The translations under genes and the position numbers were made by a program. DNA of 64,000 nucleotides from Hymenopellis radicata (lineage: Eukaryota > Basidiomycota > Agaricomycetes > Agaricales > Physalacriaceae): contig JADNRX010000023.1 in the NCBI GenBank assembly GCA_015501595.1, forward strand, positions 1 to 64,000, read 5' to 3'. The notes beneath the pieces are model-generated. The model saw nothing but the letters and a program-made list of their open reading frames with translations, had not been told where the DNA came from and did not search any database. Positions 1-9,563 of the stretch are shown in pieces. Position 1 is the stretch's first letter, and every line of letters starts with the position of its first letter.

Positions 1-2612
1 AGCTTGTCCTTCTTCATCGGCACGGGAATACTCGACAAAAAGCTCAGGCGTCATTTTCCCTGCCTCTTCCTCCGCCTCAGCAAAGATAATTCTGCTTTGT
101 TGCATCCATGCTTGCAGGTCGCTAGAGACACGCGAGTATAATGCAAGTTGAGGGATATCAATGGCCAAAGTAATAGCATAATCTGCCAGCGAGATCTCAG
201 TGGGGTTGCGGGCCTGTCGCAGATGTGAAGGATGCATCGACCTTCGGGGCGCCTGCAGGTCATCCATGAACTTAATCCCGGTGAGTGCGAAGAATTGTTC
301 GATTGAGATAACAGGCTACAGAGTTATGAGCCAGAAAACATAAGTATATGCCAGGAAGACGCACCATATCCTCCTCATCAACGTCCTCTTGGTCAACATT
401 TTGCCTCCAGGCCTCGGTTGCTTCAGCGCCAGCCACTCGATCAACTTCCGCGGAGGCAATTCCACTCCGTCGCCTCATCATCCTACCTGATCTGCAGCAG
501 GTCCTAGAGTTTCGGAAATGAATGGTTGCTCGGCTTGTTGCGGAGACGGGATGGTCGTGCTCGTATTACCCACCGTAAGCTCTGCAACAAGCGGCTTCGT
601 AGCAACCGAATTAGAATCCGTATTGAACCTTTTCCGCGCGTCTGTGATACCAGACCCCATACTAGCGCGACCCAAGCCCAGAGGGGCTTTCTTCTTTGGC
701 GACAATGGGGCTGAAGGGGTAGCGTCTTCTTGATTATCAGTGAGGCCATTCGCCGTACTACGACGACGCGCAAAATACCCAGAAGGCCGTCGAATGCCCG
801 AAGGACGAGCGTTCGTGCTCGTGTTCGTGCTAGTTTCGAAGGGGGCCCTTTTACTGGGGGAAAGGGGTCTGGGGCTACTTGCAGTGATAGTTGGAGCTTC
901 GTTCTGTTCTGAGTTGGCTACGTTCTGCTGGGGGTCCTTTCCAACGTTTGCGCGTTTCGGGGGACTAGGGCCATCACTTACATTCTCGTCTTGGGGATGT
1001 GGTCGTTTAAGCACTGTACCTGTACTGGACGGCTTTTTGGGTGATGGACGGACCACAGGCGGCGCAAAAGCAGCCGAAAACTGCTTTGGGGCTGGTTTGT
1101 GTGGTGGCTTCATGGGTGATCTGACCACCTTAGTTGGCGAATGAGACTTGGAAGGAGGCGCAGGCGGTTGCTTCGGCGTGAAAACGGACTTGGGCCTGGA
1201 GAAAACACTAGGCACAGATGGAGCTGTTTCGCGCGATACATTATCGGAACGGTGTGCAGGAGGAGGATGGAAAACAGGAGGAGGAGGCTCTTGCGCAAGC
1301 AAAGCGCTGGGGTAGATCGACGGCGTCGCGGATGAGGACGTGGTAGAGGAGATCGTGACAGAGGAGGAGGGTGCGGCGGAGGAAGGTGTGGTTGAGGCGG
1401 GTGTGGTCAGAACATGACCGTAGGTTTCGGATTCATCCATGAGTGATTCCGCATCACTCGGTCGACCTTGTCCACCGCCCAAACTCGGCCGTCCAAAAAC
1501 TTTGCTGAGATTTAAAGTTTTGTCACTCTGGTCAGAAGGGCCTGTGAAACTCTCTTCCATACTCGAGAACGATTCGTCGCCTGTCAAACCGAAACCAAGC
1601 GACTCCCGTCCATCCTTGACAGCTTGGTCATCGTCGTACGCAGACGTTTGAAGCTGCTCGTCGTCCATTTCATCATCAAACGCCAAAGATGTACCAGCAT
1701 GCGTAATCCTCTGAAGTTCAAGCCAAACAGGGTCCTCACTGGCGGGGCGAAGAGGCTGAGCTAAGGGTACTGTAAAATCCATGGGCCCAGTATCATCATC
1801 CTCGACCTGAGAGAGATCCTCGGAAAAAGATATTGATTCATCGGAAATCTCATAGGAATGGCCTGGCCGCGATGGAGACACGCCTTTGAGATATGTTTTG
1901 GTTTACAGCGCGTGTAATCTCCATGTCGTCGCTCATGTCCACTCATGTCACTGAGTGATTCATCCATAACGGCGCTGGTTGAGCCAATAGACGTCAACTC
2001 CATATCAGAGCCGAAGGACTGACGGCCAGAGCTACGACGACGAGCAAGGGCTGCACGAGAATAAGCATTCTCGTCATTGACGACTGGAGCTCGGTAGCGT
2101 CGGAAGATGGAGGACCGGGAGATGACTGGGGAGAACCGGTGCTGTTCGTATTATCGGGACGAGTAAAGAAGCGTAGAAAGGCGTTTTCATTGAAGCTGAC
2201 ACGTCTACCCATGGATTTTCTTGCAAAATCGTCGTGAATTTTGGCCCGGAGATCCTGCGTAAGTTCCATTGACTGTGTGGCATCTCCATCGACCTCGGCC
2301 ATGTTGGATGACGCTTGGGAGACGGCGGAGTCTCGGGAGGGCGATTGTGATCCAGACGGCGCATCCTCTGTTCGAGGGGGTTTCAACGATGATTTCAGAA
2401 TGCCTTTGAATGGACCCTTGGGCCAAGTCAGTCGACGAAGATGGGGTAGACATTAGGGTACGCACCGACAGGCGAGAGCGTGCCAAAGGACTGAGTTCAC
2501 TGGGAGCACCACTATGGGCACGGCGCCTGTGTCGCGGTCCTATAGAGCTCCGGCTGTTGCGACTGGTGACCGCGATGGATTTCCGTCTGTTGGCGTGGTC
2601 CTTGACCGCCAT
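1..2612 (-). CDS. SPC7: KNL1/Spc7 kinetochore scaffold, C-terminus cut by window edge
   Basis: Outer-kinetochore scaffold of the KMN network; in this family it recruits PP1 through its N-terminus and Bub1/Bub3 through phosphorylated MELT repeats. Seen from the N-terminus: a GILK PP1-docking motif (2404-2393), MELT (2269-2258), RVSF, the second PP1 site (2203-2192), MELT (2003-1992), MEIT (1924-1913) and MDFT (1782-1771), then a long Ser/Pro/Lys-rich disordered stretch. The Spc7 domain starts near 315 with EQFFALTGIKFMDD and runs off the left edge. Introns 2417-2465 and 316-364 have GT-AG ends and join in frame. The reading frame breaks near 2080, 1945, 1875 and 480 without convincing introns, though motifs continue on both sides; I read these as single-base indels. 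The ATG at 2612 gives an N-terminus typical of the family. The gene diverges from the kinesin at 2800. Confidence 0.9.
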
Positions 2613-2799
2613 GGAATAGGTATAGTAGGCTGGAAGACAAAAACAAGAAGGTCGTGAATAGATGGCAGAGGCCGCGTCGTGGGGGGAGCAGAGGATCGTT
2701 CAAGTCCATTGTTGGTGAGCGTTATGCAGATCACGCGATGTGACATTGTAACAAACGCGAGCATCACGTGGTCATCAATCCTCGTGTCCTCCTGCCATC
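2613..2799. promoter_or_regulatory. Shared promoter region between KNL1 and kinesin-6
   Basis: These 187 bp separate the two outward-facing start codons and must hold both promoters and 5' leaders. No specific factor site could be assigned. The inference is that the two mitotic genes may be co-regulated. Confidence 0.55.
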
Positions 2800-5365
2800 A
2801 TGGCCGACAAAAGAGTGCCAACAACACGAGCCGCGTCCCGTAACAAAGCAGCAACCGCCTCATCATCAACATCCTCGACCCCAACCCCTCCGCCTGTCCC
2901 TGCCAAAACCACCCGCTCCCGGGCAGCCGCGGCATCAGCTGCAGTGGGCGCGAAATCGACCAAAAAGGTAGTACTGAAGCCGTCCACTGCCAATGCAGTG
3001 CAGAAAAAGAAATTGGTTACTATCAGGCAAGAGGAGGAAACGACCGAACCAATCATGGTATGTCTATAAACGTGTCTAGCTAAACAATAGCTGAAAGAGA
3101 ACAGGCATTCCTTAGAGTTCGGCCACATCTCAGTGATGACCCTCCCCCTGCACCATACTTACGATGTGTCTCTGAAACAACCGTATCAATGTCTGATCCC
3201 TCCAATCGGACCTATAGTCGAGCCTCGTCTGTCGCCCCACCTGCAACATACTCATTCACTCGAGTGTTTAGCGATGCCAGCCAGGCCGAGTTCTTCGCAA
3301 AAACGACACTTCCTCTTGTCAAGAATGTTCTTCATGGTCAAAATGCTTTGCTCTTTGCATACGGTGCGACTAATGCTGGCAAAACCTACACCATGCAAGG
3401 TGGTGCCGCCCCGGAGACGGCAGGCATCCTTCCTCGTGCCATAGACGTCTTGTTCAACAGTACTGAGGGACTTCGAAGTAACGCTCCCAAGGTCCGTCTT
3501 TTACCATCTAATTAAACGGCTTATCAATCGATTCGTAGTACAAACCTACACGGCTTCACGGGGTTGAGAAGGCATCTGCCGAAGATGTCGCCACCGCTGC
3601 TCCCACTCCAGAACCACTGCTAACGGAGGTCATCGGTCAGCTTGATAGCGCGTTCTCGGACGGTCACGTAGACCCAACTACAGTGACTGTCGACCACAAT
3701 TACGAATTCACCATCTGGATTTCATACGCCGAAGTCTACAACGACAAGGTGTACGATTTGCTCGATTCTTTACAGGAAAGCCGCATGGGAAAAGTGCAGC
3801 ACAGCGCTCTAAACTGCCACATCACGTCCTGCGGCAAGCCTTGACTATTGAAACCATCCCCGCCTTCTGACGATGAACCGCCCGGCAAGTACATATCTGG
3901 ACTACGTCAATACTTGGTCAAAACGGCGGCGGAAGCCAAGTCCTTGATCAACCTTGGACAACTTCACCGTCGCGTATACGGTACGCTAGCCAATAGTGCA
4001 AGTTCTCGATCGCACGGCATGGTCTTCATTAAAATCCTTCGCGGACATCGCGGTGAAAGAAACGTTGGTCGTTTCTTGTGTCTTCGTGGAGGGTAGAGAC
4101 TCATCGGCTTTAGGATCCTTCTGCGCTCCAGGTCGCAAGACTGACATTGGTTGATCTCGCTGGGTCAGAACGGACCAAGTACACTCAAGCGACTGGGGAC
4201 AGACTGAAGGAAGCGGGCAATATCAATAACTCTCTCATGGTGCTCGGTCAGTGTCTAGAAACCTTACGGTCCAACCAGCGGAAAGTTGGCATGAGTTTGT
4301 CTCCCGAAGGCGCTTCGCGCGTTGATACACGAGACGTGAAGAAGGGACTCGCCATTGTGCCTTTTCGTCATAGCAGACTTACAGAGATCCTCCAAGACTA
4401 TTTCGTTGGGGACGCGCGCGCGGTAAACAAAACACTCTTCTTATATATCCGCAGACTAACCCTTTTCATCGTAGGCTATGATAGTCAACATCAATCCATA
4501 CGACACGGGTTACGATGAGAACTCCCATGTCATGAAGTTTGCAGCTCTGGCACGTGAGGTGATGGTGGCGCCAGCCCCCGCCCCTGTGCAGCGTGTTCCT
4601 CATGAGCCAGAGGGCGTCCCAAGCCATAAGAAAGGGAAACCTTCTCAACAAATGAACCCTCCAGAAATTGTTCCACGACGCAAAGTCACAATTTCAACTG
4701 GCACGCGAGGGAATGAGCTCAAGAACGAAGAGGCAGTAATAGAAGTCACCGAACGTGCGCGTCGTCTTTACTTTTCGCAACAATGACTTACGCTGTTTCA
4801 GTGGACGAGGCGCATGATGACGAGGACGTTGAAGATGAATATCCTGCCAATCCTCTAGTTGACGCGTTGTTCGAAGAGATAGACCGTCTTCGACTACAGG
4901 TATAAAATCTTTTCCTTGAGCATACCGCGATGTCTTACTGTTGTTAGATTTACGAACTCGAGCTTCATTGTGCTGAAACAGAGGCCATAACCAGAGCCGA
5001 AGTCATGGAAGAAATGGAGGGCCAGATGGGAAGGATGGAGCAGCTATATGAGAAGCGATTGAGAAGAGAAGTAAGCGCGTTTTTCTGTAATCTCCAGTAT
5101 CACTCTGACAAGTTCATAGGTTGATCGTAGCAACAACAAGATGGACGAGAAAATCGACATGCTTGTTCAAACGGGCGTCCTTGGAAGCCCCGTCAAGCAG
5201 TCCTTTGCACGCGTCCTCCCGAAACAGGAATACGGGAGTGATGATGAGAGCGTTGAGGACGACTCTCGACCACCGTCACCTTCTCGCAAGGGCAAAGCGA
5301 CTGACTACTCGACACTATCGAGGTTAGCTGAAGGTGTGGCGAGTATGACATTGAAATCACGATGA
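2800..5365 (+). CDS. Kinesin-6 family mitotic motor (KIF20/KIF23/Klp9-like)
   Basis: Plus-end microtubule motor of the kinesin-6 class, which acts on the anaphase spindle and midzone. A basic Ala/Thr/Pro-rich N-terminus precedes the motor, which starts AFLRVRP after the first intron. The P-loop GATNAGKTYT lies at 3363-3392. Switch I is seen as NSASSRSH and switch II as DLAGSERT near 4150; the motor ends NINPYDTGYDENSHVMKFAA. The extended linker between motor strands and RQYLVK / LGQLHRRVYGTLAN are kinesin-6-like. The C-terminal third is a coiled coil and a Ser/Pro tail. Introns 3058-3104, 3492-3538, 4064-4131, 4423-4474, 4755-4801, 4900-4947 and 5071-5119 keep the frame. Around 3780-3850 the frame breaks twice in a conserved region with a stop, probably indels. 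Assignment to a single orthologue is not possible by eye. Confidence 0.9.
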
Positions 5366-5435
5366 AGGTAGTTGCTGGACTCGGATTATGATAGGATATG
5401 CACGTATAATTGCAATGTAGTCTATCGTGAAAAGT

Positions 5436-6514
5436 CTAAATAGTCTTGTTATAGGCTTTCAATAAGTCTTGCCAGCTGAACTCTTCCGGCTTGCTATGGA
5501 ACGTTGTAAGAAGCCTTTCGCCCTCTACTTCACCATCCTTTTCGCCCCATAGGTAAAACTTTTGGATCCCCATCGCCAGCTGTTGGGCGTCCTCCTGACT
5601 GAGCATGAACCTTGCTTCACCGCTGACGCCAGCGACGGTCGGACTGATTTCGCCTCGTAGCAGAACGATGCCGTGACTTTCAACGAGGTCGGTGTAATGC
5701 GTTAATGTCAGGTAGGGCGTCGCGGAGGAGTTGCGGAGCTTGTACTCTTGTAGCGGAGTAAAGAGCACCGTCGATATTCGTGGATTAGGGCTTTGGCTGG
5801 GGGACTTTGTGGCGAATGGGTCCTCATTCGGCGACGGCACTGGTGGGGAATGATGGAAGCCCCATTCCATGTAGAAGAATTCGTGATTCGTTTTCTCGAG
5901 ATCCTCCATGTCCGGTCGCGGCAATGGCACAACGAAAGAAGGATAGGTTTCCCCGATTTTGGCCATTTTGGTATAGAGATGGACGGGTATGGCAGCACAG
6001 AGATAACCGCGACCTGTCCCTTCAGAGCGCGATGCATGGTAGGCCGTCCAGAGCGCCGATACCTGTTCCGGTGTCGCAGTCGCGAGGCGCGCCAGACGTA
6101 AGATGTCTGAGAGAGGCTAAGAGCTGATAAGGATACCCAGTAAGCTATGTAGTGAGAATAAGCTTGCCTTGATGGGGGAGCTATCCTTGCGAGTTTGCGG
6201 ACGCGTCGCGGATTTGTCTACGGTGCTAGGCGTTTCTTGAGGCTTGAAGGAAGGAAGAGAAGCCGCTGCTGCCCTATGTTCCTCCTTCAGCTTCTCTTGA
6301 GCTTTCAGCCTGAGTTCCTCAACACTGAGGCCAGTTCTGTGTGGTACTGGATGAGCTTCCACTTTGCTCTGACAGCGAATTACAGTTACTGTAAGGACCG
6401 TTGCCGTATCTTCTCAGCGTAGGCGGTTTCATATGAGTAGAATCGCTTCCCAAGGTTCCCTGTTTGCCGTAAAGCCAGACGAACGATGTGTCGGCCCGTC
6501 CGTAATGAGTACAT
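5436..6514 (-). CDS. ATP11: ATP11, mitochondrial F1-ATPase assembly chaperone
   Basis: Matrix chaperone (ATPAF1 in animals) that binds free F1 beta subunits during ATP synthase assembly. The ATG at 6514 gives a textbook presequence, Arg/Ser-rich and ending RFYSYETAYAEKIRQR. The body follows: TGLSVEELRLKAQEK, then SDILRLARLATATPEQVSAL, TGRGYLCAAIP, TYPSFVVPLPRPD and LFTPLQEYKLRNSSATPYL, followed by HYTDLVESHGIVLLRGE and SQEDAQQLAMGIQKFY, all family landmarks. Intron 6117-6167 starts with GC rather than GT (AAG|GCAAGC) and ends TTAG; it joins SPIK to PLSDIL in frame. An upstream gap near 6367-6398 needs a 32-nt intron or an indel to keep the frame. The stop is at 5436, about 70 bp from the kinesin stop in a convergent arrangement. 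Confidence 0.92.
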
Positions 6515-6607
6515 GACAGAACAGACTCAAGCAACGAGTTAAGGCAAGACGAAAGAAAGATCTCGCAAACAACAGGTGATGTATGTCCCTGTTTGACAGG
6601 CATAACA

Positions 6608-6694
6608 GCCCGCCTAGCTCAATCGGATAGAGCGTCAGACTCTTAATATGACTAGGCGATCTGAAGGCTGCGAGTTCGACCCTCGCGGTGGGCT
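6608..6694 (+). tRNA. tRNA-Lys (anticodon CTT) with a 13-nt intron
   Basis: The sequence folds as a cloverleaf. The acceptor stem GCCCGCC pairs with GGTGGGC (one G-T wobble) with discriminator T at 6694. The D arm is TAGCTCAATCGGATAGAGC, the anticodon stem TCAGA/TCTGA, and the T arm GCGAGTTCGACCCTCGC. Anticodon CTT is at 6642-6644. A 13-nt insertion at 6646-6658 lies between positions 37 and 38, the canonical site of nuclear tRNA introns. Mature length is 74 nt. Confidence 0.95.
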
Positions 6695-7702
6695 ATATAT
6701 GAGTGATGTTTTTCGATTTTTCTTCTTATTCCCGAGAATAAGAGTGTGGCGCAATTTAAAATTATCCGAGTAGGGTTGCGCGGTATATTCCCCCGCCCGG
6801 TTAATAACATGGGCGCCGTTATTAACGGTTACTAACCTCCACGTGATGCTGTGTGGCGCATTTTCACGTTCCAGCTCAGATTTTTGACTCTGATGGTGCA
6901 GAAAGGGCCTACTTAGGGTTCTGCCATGTTTTCTAGCTTATAAATAGCATTTATTATGGGTCTTAGCTACCCTTTCACCTGTTCCTGCATGTTCCTGCCG
7001 CTTCCCGCCTTCACCGTGCCCCCTGATCACGTGCCTAAGGGTTATTAACCCCCCCCCTCCAGCGGGGGTGTTATTAACCCGGTTATTAACTCGTGAAGTG
7101 CCGCCGAAGGCGGCTAGAAACCTTGCTTGGGAAATGGGATTTTAAGCACACGGACGTTCCGATGTGATACCGTCGGCGGTCAGAAGAGTTTGGTTCATAA
7201 ATTCTATTTTGGGCTTTGCCAAACAGACCGACACGCCGCGCTGACGTATCAGCTTCCTTGACCAACAACCACAACCATCGTACTGCTAAATCGCTGCTGC
7301 TGCCTGCTGCTGAATGCAGCAGCTGAATCCCCCATCACTGCACTATTATTTCTTGCTGCACAGGAGATCTCGAGGTCAGTAGGCAGTGCTCAGCGCTCAG
7401 CCCTCAACCGTCAACACTTTTTGAGCAGCCCGAGGTAATGCACAGCCACATGCAAGGCTTCAAACTTCACATCCGCGTGATCAGTGTGAAGTTTGAAGCC
7501 TTAAAAACCCTAACCCTAGCCAACCATCCTCGCACAGCCACATTTTGGATGGCAGATGATCTAATTACATCTTATCTTCTTTTGAGCACGATATCAACAT
7601 TAAATTAGCGCGAGTAGTCTAGGCAAGCAGAATGTGGCGAATAAGAGAGGAAGGAGTGAAATAAGTAAATGATAACATAACATAAAGAGTGTGAGAGAAT
7701 GA
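6695..7702. other. Gene-free stretch: left end and subterminal region of the Helitron-type element
   Basis: No gene is supported here. It holds the candidate left terminus (6771), several palindromic GGTTAATAAC / GTTATTAACC motifs between about 6799 and 7090, a long C-run near 7050, a perfect 18-bp stem hairpin (7454-7502) and a short CCCTAACCCTA tract near 7507. Short open frames on both strands show no recognisable motif. Confidence 0.6.
7454..7502. repeat. Perfect 18-bp inverted repeat with a 13-nt loop
   Basis: Arm 7454-7471 is exactly complementary to 7485-7502 (arm core GGCTTCAAACTTCACA). The two arms could form a strong hairpin in DNA or RNA. It lies in the gene-free left part of the transposon region, about 200 bp beyond the 3' end of the 319-codon gene. 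Confidence 0.85.
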
Positions 7703-8809
7703 TTAAGCCGTCCTTGCCTTCTTAGTTGGGGAAGAAGGGTGCACTGCAAAGATTCGCGACTTGCGAGGAGTAACGACACGAGGAGGCCTGGGGTAGATGA
7801 CCAAAACATCACAAACATCCGCCACAATGGTGTTCTTGAGGTCCGATTTCTTACCAATGAGATGGTGTGTCAATGTGAACTTGACTTCGGCCAGAGCACC
7901 CTCCAAATGGCGACGATACTCGCTGGGAGAGAGTATGCGAAAATGCATGTCGTAGAAAGGTGGGACATTGAGGACGTGCGTGTCTTTCATCTCCTCGAGG
8001 GCAACACGGGCCGCAGGAGAGCTAACGGGCCAATTCTCCAATGTATACGTAGCAAGGGCTGTAACGACTCAGTTATCGTACAAAATGACATTCGGGGCAC
8101 TCACCAGCAGCATCGGCTTCCGGGTCACGTAGGTTCTCCTCAACAGGAGCATCACCTTCGTTATCGTCCGCGTTGGTGCACTCCGGCTCCTTCTGAATCA
8201 ACAATAAGTAGGGAAAGCAGGCGAAGAATAAGAGGAACATACCAAAGAGAACAGAGCATGACGGGCCTTGATCAAATGAGCTCCCATGACCATCCTACCA
8301 GGCCACACAACACTAACATCATCACGAGTACCAGCGACCGCGACATCCTTCTCCAAAGCCTTCAAGTTCTCAATGACATGGCGGTAATCAGTCTGAGCAC
8401 TACCGTAACCAATGGGTTCCTCCAGCTTAAACGTCAATTTGACGCCAGACAGCTTCGGAGTGAAAGTAGTAGGCTTCTCCCAGCCACCATCCGCCTTGAC
8501 GAAGAGATCTTCAGAGGAAATGCGCGCGATGACGGTGAAAACTGCAGGTTCAGCTGCATCTAGTAAGAAACATTAATAAAAAGCCAAACATAGTAGCGAT
8601 GTTATAATACCCTGGGGAATATCGTCGCTCGCACTTGCAAGTACAGCGATGCGTGCACGACCGGCGGAAATCCAACGATATTTCGAAGCCATGCCCTCAG
8701 CACCGAGGTAGCCAGGACGTTCAAGACAGTCATCTCGGCGCTCTTGAACCTTTGCAAGACGATTCATTGCAGCAGCCTGGGGGTCGACTGGAGTGCGAGA
8801 GAGAGACAT
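7703..8809 (-). CDS. Unrecognised 319-aa protein, possible passenger of the transposon
   Basis: I do not recognise this family. Four exons join in frame: 8809-8611, 8559-8243, 8192-8105 and 8058-7703, with GT-AG introns of 51, 50 and 46 bp, giving 319 residues. The start MSLSRTPVDPQAAAMNRLAK follows a 300-bp upstream region shared with divergent exons at 9113. Visible segments are RPGYLGAEGMASKYRWI, a run of alternating hydrophobic residues suggesting beta structure (AVFTVIARIS, GVKLTFKLEEPIGYG), an acidic linker, and a basic tail ending TPTKK-like (SSPTKKARTA), possibly a nuclear signal. No transmembrane segment or signal peptide is seen. Unlike many neighbours it has no frame break. A beta-rich fold and a basic tail would suit a DNA-associated factor, but that is speculation. 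Confidence 0.7.
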
Positions 8810-9112
8810 TGTAGATAAGAGATGAGAGAATGGAATGGAGTGGGATGAGACTCGTAGAAATTGGCCATGGCTTTTATAGAGGAATGAGCGGGCTACAGAA
8901 ATCCCGAAGGTGTTTCAGCTGCCATGTGGAGCTTACAGTGAAGGCGCGCAGTATTGAAGAAGTCGGGCGGAACATAGGAAGTTGAGGATCCGCTGCCGAT
9001 CCGGCAGGACCCAAAATACAAGTCCGTTGATCGGACCTGAGTCTGTGTTTGCCTCCTCATCAGCATAATCAACACTTGACCGTCGAGTGCTGCTCGTCCA
9101 GAGCGCGCCCTT

Positions 9113-9545
9113 ATGCTTCCAAGGCCACGATTCCATCGCCATTCTGTCTTACAGCAACGGAGAAAAGAGCGTAATCAACAGCAAATCTTTCAAGATGCTT
9201 TCGGATATGCGGTACTCGCTGCAAGTCTTCTTGGAATGATAATCCTAATAACGATTCTCGTATCATTCGCTGGTGTTTGGAAAAATGCATGGCAACATCG
9301 TATTTTCGGTACTATTGTGATCGTGTGCGAAGCACTTACCCTTGGAGCATTGGTTTATTGTGCGTTGCATTATTTTGCCAACATGATACCCTGATTCCTC
9401 TAATAAACGCCTCCAGACATTTACAATACCTATCGGAGATACGAGACGTCGCAGAAGGGTCCTGGTATTCCCCGATATATCACAATATTTGTTTGCTCTG
9501 CATTTACAAGACGTCCAGAGCAACTATGTGCGCGACAGTTCAGGT
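9113..9545 (+). CDS. Two-helix membrane protein fragment or 5' exons of the Helitron gene
   Basis: The ATG at 9113 opens a basic N-terminus (RPRFHRHSVLQQRRKER) followed by two strongly hydrophobic stretches, AVLAASLLGMIILITILVSF and GTIVIVCEALTLGALVY. A GT-AG intron at 9360-9416 joins TAT T to AC ATT in frame and continues YNTYRRYETSQKGPGIPRYI to about 9540. Beyond that the frame runs into the ubiquitin-like segment of the Helitron gene only if a further intron or indel is allowed. It may be a separate small gene, captured host exons, or a membrane-anchoring N-terminus of the Helitron protein. I do not recognise the family. Confidence 0.4.
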
Positions 9546-9563
9546 TAAAATTATCTCACAGCT

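Noticed and set aside
478..1881. A separate 467-codon gene on the minus strand
   Set aside because: It opens at a GTG and its N- and C-terminal contents continue the KNL1 motifs; it is the middle part of KNL1 displaced by frame breaks.
7505..7520. Telomere-like CCCTAACCCTA tract
   Set aside because: Fewer than three units; too short to indicate a telomere or subtelomere.
7739..8563. A 274-codon plus-strand open frame opposite the 319-aa gene
   Set aside because: It crosses introns of a well-supported minus-strand gene and shows no domain; it is a shadow frame.
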